NCBI GenBank assembly: GCA_001871075.1
Contig: MNUP01000040.1
Span: 1 to 31,488, forward strand
Length of the DNA stretch: 31,488 bases
Direction: 5' to 3'
Origin: Candidatus Desantisbacteria bacterium CG1_02_49_89
Lineage (GTDB): Bacteria; Desantisbacteria; UBA1551
The translations under genes were made by a program, and so were the position numbers. Shown here one piece after another: positions 8,501 through 17,500 of this stretch. A model generated the notes under the pieces. That model saw only the letters and a list, made by a program, of their open reading frames with translations. It made no database searches and was not told the origin of the DNA. Each line of letters begins with the position of its first letter. Position 1 is the stretch's first letter.

Positions 8501-11500
8501 TGGAATTCGGCTTCGACATGCTGGACGCGATCAGGGAAGTTTTTGTGGATACCAACCCGCACACGGACCTGGTTCCGGCTGACATAGGCCAGTCCGTGCC
8601 CCAGTGGTTCTTCAGCTACGGGGACGGCCCGTGGTACTCGGCGATGAGAAGGGCAGCGGTCCGGCTTTCCAGCGCCGCGGCAGGTGATCTGCCTGTTACG
8701 GATACGATAACTTTCACGACTTCGCGGTCTGACACGGTAACAAGACTGACGCTTTTTTACCCGAAAGGCTGCGTGCTTACAGGCGCAAGCCTTGTTTCAG
8801 TGAAGATCGACGCTATTACCGCGGGCACGATCTCGGTAAGCACTGAGACCATAACGTTCATCGCTTCAGCGCCTGATTCGGTAAGCGCCGGGACCGGGTG
8901 CACTATTGTTATTTCCGGACTGCAGAACCCCATTAAAACAGGAGGGTATGAAGTTGTGGTTACCACTTATGATTCGAAGGCCCAGCCGGTTGACGGCTTC
9001 ACTCCCGCGACATTCACGATAACAGCCGCTCCGTTCTCTCCAAGCTCTTCCTGGCTTTTCCTTTCAAGGTCGGTTTCGGCTGACAGGACGGCTAAATGCA
9101 CGATAACCGTTGTAGTGACAGACCAGTTCAGGAACCCGATCCCCGGTAAAACCGTCCTGATAACTTCAAGCAGGGGAGCGGGTATTGATACCATAACCCA
9201 GCCTTTGTCCGTAACCGACGCAAGCGGCATGTGCACGGGTTATCTGGTTTCTTCACAGCCCGGGAAGGACACAGTAACAGCGTCCGTTAACGGGGAGATG
9301 GGCACAATACAGAACGTTGTTTTCAGGGACATATCTTTCGGCATCTGGGATTTTGAGGACACGAAAAATTATACGGCCTATGATTATTCCCAGAGCCACA
9401 ACAACGGCATTATATACGGCAACACCGCGGAAACCATCGGTTACCGGGGCGCCGCGAAATATTTTGACGGGAACGCGGACTATATAACAGTTCCTGACAA
9501 CGATTCCCTGGACCCGTTCGAGGAAATAACGGTTGAGCTGTGGTATATGACCGGCGTTACCCAGACCGACAAGTGGATGTTTAACAAGGTGCCAGGCTCA
9601 GGCAATATGGGATACAGGCTCGGGATCTCAAGCGCAAACGTCGGATGGCAGGTTGCGGGCGCATCCGCCTGGAGCTATCACCTTTACGATCCGTCTCCGG
9701 CTCCGCTGAACGCCTGGACGCATGTTGCAGCGACCTATGAAGGCAATACAATGCTGCTCTACGTGAACGGCGTAAAGGTCAGTTCGCTTTCAAGGCCTGA
9801 ATACGGGATATATCCGTCCAGCATTCCTTTATACCTGGGAACATGGGCGCCGGGTAACGCATTCTACACAGGATGCCTTGACGAAATAAGGTTCTACAAC
9901 AAGGCGCTGACAGCCGACGAGATACTGCTCAGCTATCAGGGAAAGGCAAAACCGGTCATTTTCACCGGCGTTGAATCAAAGATAAAGATAACATCCCCGC
10001 CCAGGTCGGTGAAGCAGGGCAATATTTCGGATGTAATACTGTTCGAGGTCCAGGACAACATAGGGCAGAAGGTGAGTTATTTTACCAATACCGTCACACT
10101 CTCCGTTTCCTCGTCCACCGGAAGGTTCTCCCAGGACGGTTCAAGCTGGAGTTCCTCGAATACTTCGGTCATCTACGCGAATGAAGGTTCCGGGTATTTC
10201 TACTTCCGGGACACAAGCGCGGGCAGCCCCGCTGTCACGGTCTCAAGGTCCGGGCTTTCGCCCGACACGCAGGTTGAAAGCGTCAGCGCCGCATCAGTTT
10301 CAGAGACCCTGTCCTTCCTCAGGCTTAACGATGCAAAGATACCTGCCAACGGCACAACGGTCAGCACTATAACGATCTATGTAAAGGACATAGCGGGGTC
10401 CGCGTTATACGGAAGGCAGGTCACGGTTTACACAAGCCGCGGCCCTGTTATTGACACGGTAACACAGCCGTCCCTGACCAATGCGTCAGGCATATGCTAT
10501 GCGGCGATAAGATCGTCAACCGCAGGCCAGGATACGATAACCGCGAGATGCGAAGGCGTGACTATTACTGAAAATATCCTTAACAACCCGTCTTTTGAGG
10601 ACGGGACATCGGCACCAAGCAGCTGGGCGCTGAACATTTTATCAGGCGCATCGTGGGGATGGGACACAACAACGGTTTACAGCGGCGCGAGGAGCGTGCG
10701 CATTTCCGAGACTGCTACAGCCCAGGACAATTACGCGGAGGCAAACTGGGCCGGAACAACATACAACAACAGGTGGGACATAGACCCCGGATCTTCGTTC
10801 ACCGTGTCGCAATACCTGAGAACAGACCTGGCCTCGGATTACGCAGGCATGCGGATCGTATGGTGGAACGGGGGGACATACGCGGGCGAGGTGAACGCCG
10901 ACACCAGGACAGGGGTAAATCCCTGGACCCTGCTGCAAAAAACAGTTACCGCGCCCTCGAACGCGAACGGGCTGATGTTCCGCTGCGACAACAAAGGGGT
11001 GGGCACTGCGTGGTTTGACGCGGTCCGGGTTAAAAGGACCCCGACCATGGAATTTCTTGCCGCCGAGAAACTCGCAATAATCACTCCGGTCCGCGCGACC
11101 ATCGCCAATTCGGCTTCCGAGTCGATCTGCATCCAGGCGCAGTGGGGCACAGGGACAAAAGCGGGTTCATACAGCGGGTTCTGCGCTCTTTCTTCCTCGT
11201 CAGGCCTGGGGAAATTCAGCGTTTCAAAATACGCGCCCGCGAACAGCTGGACTTCCGCGATCACGGTAAAGATAATAAGCGGAGAGACCTTTGTGTACTA
11301 CAGGGACACGCTTAAAGGTTCGCCCGCGATATACGTTACGAGCACGGAGCTTTCAGGCACAAACCAGCCCGGCCATTCCGTAGGCGTCGGTCCGTTCTCG
11401 GAGACAAGGTCTTACGTGGTGATGCCGAGAACAGGGTACGCGAACGGCACCCAGTATACGGTGAGCGTTTACGTGACCGATTACTGGAGGAACCCGCGGT

Positions 11501-14500
11501 CCGGGGAGAGCGTGGCCATTACAACGTCCCGAAAGGGAACAGCCGAGAGCGGGTATGACACTGTGCAGCAGCCCGCGACAAAGACGTTCGATAACGGCAA
11601 ATGCACGGGAAAAATATGGTCCACACTGGTCGGCATAGACACGGTAACCGCGTATGTATCGGGGCAGCCCTTAAAAAGGATCACGAATACGATCTTCTCC
11701 GACCTGGGCGGGGGCGCGTGGAACTTTGACGAGGGCACAGGTTCTTCCGCGGCTGACGTTACCGGGAACGCGAACAACGGAACTTTCTACAATTCCCTGT
11801 GGGAGGACGGGGTTATCGGCAAGGCAGCGCGCACGGTTGACGGTTCAAGATATGTTTCCGTGCCTGACGACAGCACGCTTGATTTTTCAAAGGCCCTGAC
11901 AATGGAGGTGTGGGCCAAGATATACGACGGGAACGGCGGGCAGACCATAATGAGGAAAGAGCTCGCGTATTATTTGCGCAGGGACGAGATCGCGGAAGGC
12001 CCTGACTTCACCGCTTTTGTGTATACGACCGGGTGGGAACCAAGGGTGCCCAGCAACTTCATGCCGGATTCAGGCACTAACGCGTCATGGTACCACGTAA
12101 CTGCTACCTATGATAACGACACTCCGGCAAACCAGCTTAAGATATACGTCAACGGCGTGCTGCAGAACCAGATATCCAAGTCGGGAAACGTGAACATCAC
12201 CTCCAATGAGCTCTTTATGGGGATGAGCGGCTGCATGGACGAGGCGCGCGTCTACGGCGCGGCGCTGACCCCGGAGGAGATCTACGCGAGCTACACGGGG
12301 GCTTCCAAACCTATAACATTCTCGCTTCCCGCAAAACTGACGATCACCACTCCGCAGAGGGAGGTGAAACAGAACAATCCCTCGGATTACATCACGGTTG
12401 AGGCGCAGGACGACACCGGGAACATTGTAGCCGTATTCAATGAAAGCATCACGCTTGCCTGTTCTTCCACGACAGGAAGGTTCTCGCTTGACAGGGTCAG
12501 CTGGTCCGCTTCAAACAACACATTTATATACCTCGTGAACGGCACAAGGGATTTTTATTTCAAGGACACTGTTATAAACAGCCCGGTCATCACGGTTTCG
12601 CGTTCCGGCCTGCAATTCGATACTCAGGTGGTGATCGTTACCCAGTCATCCGTGTCCGGAACGCTCTCCTATATCCGCGTGGATGTCAACAACGTGAAGA
12701 TCCCAAGGGACGGCGTAACCCTTTGTACCTTTACCATTTCCGTCAGGGACATGGACGGCGGGACCCCGCTCTCTGGCAAACAGGTTACGGTCTACACCGC
12801 GCGCGGCCTTGGCATAGACACGGTCACGCAGCCGCAGCTCACTGATCTTAACGGGTTATGCACTGCCGCCGTCGTTTCCACGACCGCCGGCGGCGATACA
12901 ATATTCGCGGTGTGCGACGGGGTAACGATCACTGAGAACATAATCAACAATATGTCTTTTGAACAGGGCACGGGGGCATATCCTGACGGGTGGGGCGTTA
13001 ACGCGAATACCTGGACATGGGTCACCGATGTGGTTTACAGCGGCGCGAAAGCAATGAGAAATTTTTCCGACGCTGTAACCGACCAGTTTGTTGAGGCGCA
13101 GTGGACAGGGACTCCTTATTTTAACCGATGGCCCGTGCATCCGAGCACTGTTTTTGTTGCCAATCAGTGGACAAGATCCGATCTTTCAAGCGGGGACGCG
13201 CGTATAAGGATAATATGGTTTAACGGCGGGTCTGTGATAGGAGAGGTAGCCGCGGCTCAGATATGGGGCACCCAGCCCTGGACACTGCTTTCCGGGACCC
13301 TGACTTCCCCTGCAAATGCGGACGGGCTTATGTACCGCGCTCATAACGCCGGCCTGGGGACAGCGTGGTTTGACTGCATACGCCTGCAAAGATACCCGAT
13401 GGTGGAATTCACGGCTGCGGGAAAGCTTGCCATAATAACTCAGCCCAGGCAGGTTAATGCGGGCAGCGTTTCCGAATCAATAGTGATACAGGCGCAGTAT
13501 CTGGGTGGCACAAAAGACTCGTCTTACAACGGGACCTGCACCCTTGTGTCTTCGTCAGGCATGGGATTTTTCAGTACCAGCTCAACAGGATGGGGAGAAA
13601 CATCCACGATCATACTGGACATTGTGAACGGCGAAACGTATTTCTATTACAGGGACACCAAAGCCGGTTCACCGGTCATCACTGTCACAAGTCCCGACCT
13701 TAACTCCTGCACACAGGCGCAGTCCGTGTACCCGGGCCAGTTCTCCGAGACAGCTTCGTTTATAATGCTGCCCAGGGAAGCGATCGCCGTGGACACATCC
13801 GTGTGCACGGTCACCATCTACGTTATGGACTGTTACAGGAACACGATCAGCGGACAGCAGATAATAATAACCACAAGCAGGATGGGCACACCGCAGGGGA
13901 TCTATGACACAATAACGCAGCCGTCCTCAGTATCCGATACATTTGGGACCTGCACCGGAACGCTTGTCTCGACCCTTTCCGGTTACGACACCGTGACCGC
14001 TTATATACCGGGCTACAGTTCAAGGCGCGTTAAAAATAATATATTCAGGGACATAGCCACGTGGGTTACGAATTTCGACGAGGGGTCGGGGAGCTCCGCG
14101 AACAGCATTTCGCCGTACGGCGGCACAGCTTCCGTTGCGGGCGGCGCGCAGTGGACCCCTGACTGTAAATTCGGTTCGTCTATCTATTTTAACGGTTCTT
14201 CCGCTTACGCGCAGTCAGCTGATCAGGACATATACGACACCACGCCCATGTCCTTTGAAATGTGGATAAAGACCGACGTAGTGCAGGGCGACAAGCAGCT
14301 CATAAACCGCATTACGAGCGGAGATCAAGGGTGGAGGACCACTGTTTCGGGCCAGAATGTCAATTTTCAGATGCCTGTGACCAGCTGGTCGCATTCGCTC
14401 GGAAGCTCCATAACTTTCAATTACGGTGAATGGTCCCACGTGTGCGGCACATACGACGGTGCGAATATGTGCCTTTACATAAACGGCAGCCCTGCCGGGC

Positions 14501-17500
14501 AGCTCGCCAGGACAGGCGGGTGCACGAATTCGGGACAGCAGCTGAACATTGCCTGCTACAGCCCGGGCGGAGCCGCGTTCAACGGCTGGATTGACGAGAT
14601 CAGGATCTACCGCGATGCGCTGACCGCTGTTGAGGCGCAGCAGAGCTGGATGGGCGAGGCAAAACCAATTTATTTTGTCAGCTATGCCTCAAAACTGGAA
14701 TTCATAACTCCTCCCAGGACGACCAGCGCGTGCGTAAAGTCAGAGTCGATAGCCGTGGAGGCGCAGGACGGTTCCGGCAATAAAACTAATTTTTCCGAGA
14801 TGATAGACATAGCGTCTTCTTCTTCATCCGGAAAGTTCTCTCCTGACGGGGTCAGCTGGAGCAGTTCGAATAACACCTCGATAATGATGGCGGACGGCTC
14901 AATGTTTTTCTACTACATTGACACGACCGCAGGCAACCCTGTAATTACCGTTTCGCGCGTTGAACTTGCTTCTGACACGCAGGTTGAGACGATCACGCTG
15001 TCTCCGGCTGTCGCTGAAACGAACTCCTACCTGCGAACGAACACCGCCACCATCCCCGCGAACGGCGCCGCGCCCTGCTCTGTGAACATAGTGATCAAGG
15101 ACATTTACGGCAACGGGCTGTTCGGCAAGCAGGCCACGGTCTATACGTCGAGGGGATCTTCGTTTGACACGATAACCCAGCCGTCCCTGACGGATATTAA
15201 CGGCTTATGCACAGCGCTTATAGTTTCCTGCACACAGGGCAGCGATACGATCACAGCGTTGTGCGACGGAGTTACGATCACCGAAAACATAGCGAACAAC
15301 CCGTCTATGGAGAACGGATCAGGAGATCCTTCTGACTGGTACTACAATACCGCTTCAGGAGTTTTCTCCTGGGTGGCGGACGACGCTGCTTCAGGGATAA
15401 GGTCCATAAGGCATTACTGCCCCACCAATGCGGATAATTTCGCTTATATAAACTGGCCGGGAGCCCCGATATGGGGCAGGTACCCGGTAACCCCCAATAC
15501 TCCTTACATCTTCAGCCAGTATTCGAAAATAAGTTCTGCAAGCGATACCATGGTCATCAGGCTTATCTGGTGGAACAATTCAAATTATATCACCGAGGGT
15601 TATTACGCTAGCCTCGGGAACGGACCAGCCGGATGGACAAAGATATCCGGCACAACTAACGTTCCAGCCGGCGCGAACATGGTTGAATACAGGGCAATGC
15701 ACAACGGCACTGAAACTGCCTGGTTTGACTGTGTGCGCATCCAGAGGGTTCCCACAATTGATTTCTACGGGGCCACACAGATCGCTTTCGCCACGCCGGC
15801 CAGGGCTTTTTCAGCTGGCAGCGTGTCAGATTCCATCTGCATCCAGGCGCAGTTCCCTGACGGAACAAAAGACTTAAGCTACAACGGCGCCTGTTCCCTT
15901 GTTTCGACTTCCGGACTCGGAACTATTTCGGATACGAACGCGGGCGGCGGCACATGGTATTCCGGAGCTGTCACGCTGAACCTGAAGAACGGAGAAACCG
16001 TTGTTTTTTACAGGGACATAAAAGCAGGTTCGCCGATCCTGGCCCTTTCAGCTGCAGGGCTTACAGGCAATACCCAGGCGCAGTCTGTTTCTGCGCTTGG
16101 TTTTTCCGAGACAGTCTCTTACCTTGTCATAAAACAGAGGCTGATACCTGCGGATAATTCATCTGCCTGCACAATTACGGTTACGGTTACCGATTACTAC
16201 CGCAACCCGCTTTCAGGCCAGGCAGTGATAATTACGACAAGCAGGAAGGGCACAGGGCTGGACGCTTATGACTTCATAACCCAGCCCGGCATTACCGATC
16301 CAAGCGGCGTGTGCACAGGCGCAGTGGTTTCCAGTTACGGCGGCCTGGATACGATCACAGCGTATATTGAGGGGAATTCCGTAAAACGCGTGGAAAATAC
16401 CGTGCTGGCGGACGGCCTTATAGGGATGTGGAACTTTGACGATGGATCAGGAGATGTTGCTTACGACCTTTCGATCAACAATAACACCGGCACGATAACC
16501 AGCCCTTCCTGGACAAACGGGTTGCTGGGCCCCTGCCTTTCGGTTAACGGCACTACCGGATATGTAAGCGTGGAGAATAACGCGACGCTGAACCCCGGAG
16601 CCGCGATCTCAGTGGAAGCGTGGGTAAAAATGAACGCGAATGACAACTATGCCGAAATCGTGCGTAAAGAACCCTGCTATTTTATGCGCAAGACCAGCAT
16701 AGGTGAAGGCAACAATTTCAATTTCTTTATCTGCACCGGCGGCGGCTGGGAACCCAGGGCTGCTTCAAGCCTTATTCCGGATTCAGGGCCCAATGCTCCC
16801 TGGTACCATATTGTCGGGACTTATGACAGCAGTATTGGCGGGAATAACAACAAATTATATATTGACGGAGCCGTTGACGGTTCATCCGCGAAAACAGGTC
16901 CTATTGATTCAAGCGCGAATCCTCTGAGGATCGGAGGCCTGGGAGCGATCTGGAACGGTGTGATGGACGAAGTGAGGATGTATAGCCGCGCGCTTCCCCT
17001 GGACGAGATCAAGGCGGGTTATGAGCGCAAGCCCAAGCCCGTAACGTTTACCGGTATGAATTTAAAGATCCTGACGCCGCAAAGGACCGCGGCGCAGGGC
17101 GCAGCCACTGATTCAATAACGGTAGAGGTCCAGGGTCTGGGCGGAGGCAGGGATGTAAGCTTCTATGATACGGTCATCCTCTCAAGCAGTTCGCCGGGCG
17201 GCAGCTTCTCAATAGACAATATTGTATGGGCTGATACCACGAACATATACCTTTCATCCGGCTACGGGGTATTCTACTACAAAGACACCAATATAGGCAA
17301 TCCCGTGATAACCGCTTATCGCGAATCGCTTATCGCAGATACTCAAGGCGAAACAATAACAGCAGGGGGAGCGGGATACTTCAGTTTCATCAGCCCAGAA
17401 TTCAGAATACGGGCTGCTGATACATCACCGCTCGTAACAGCGGTCGCTTATGATTCAGGCGGGAACACTGACGTTTCGTTCAGCAGCACGGTAAGTTTAT

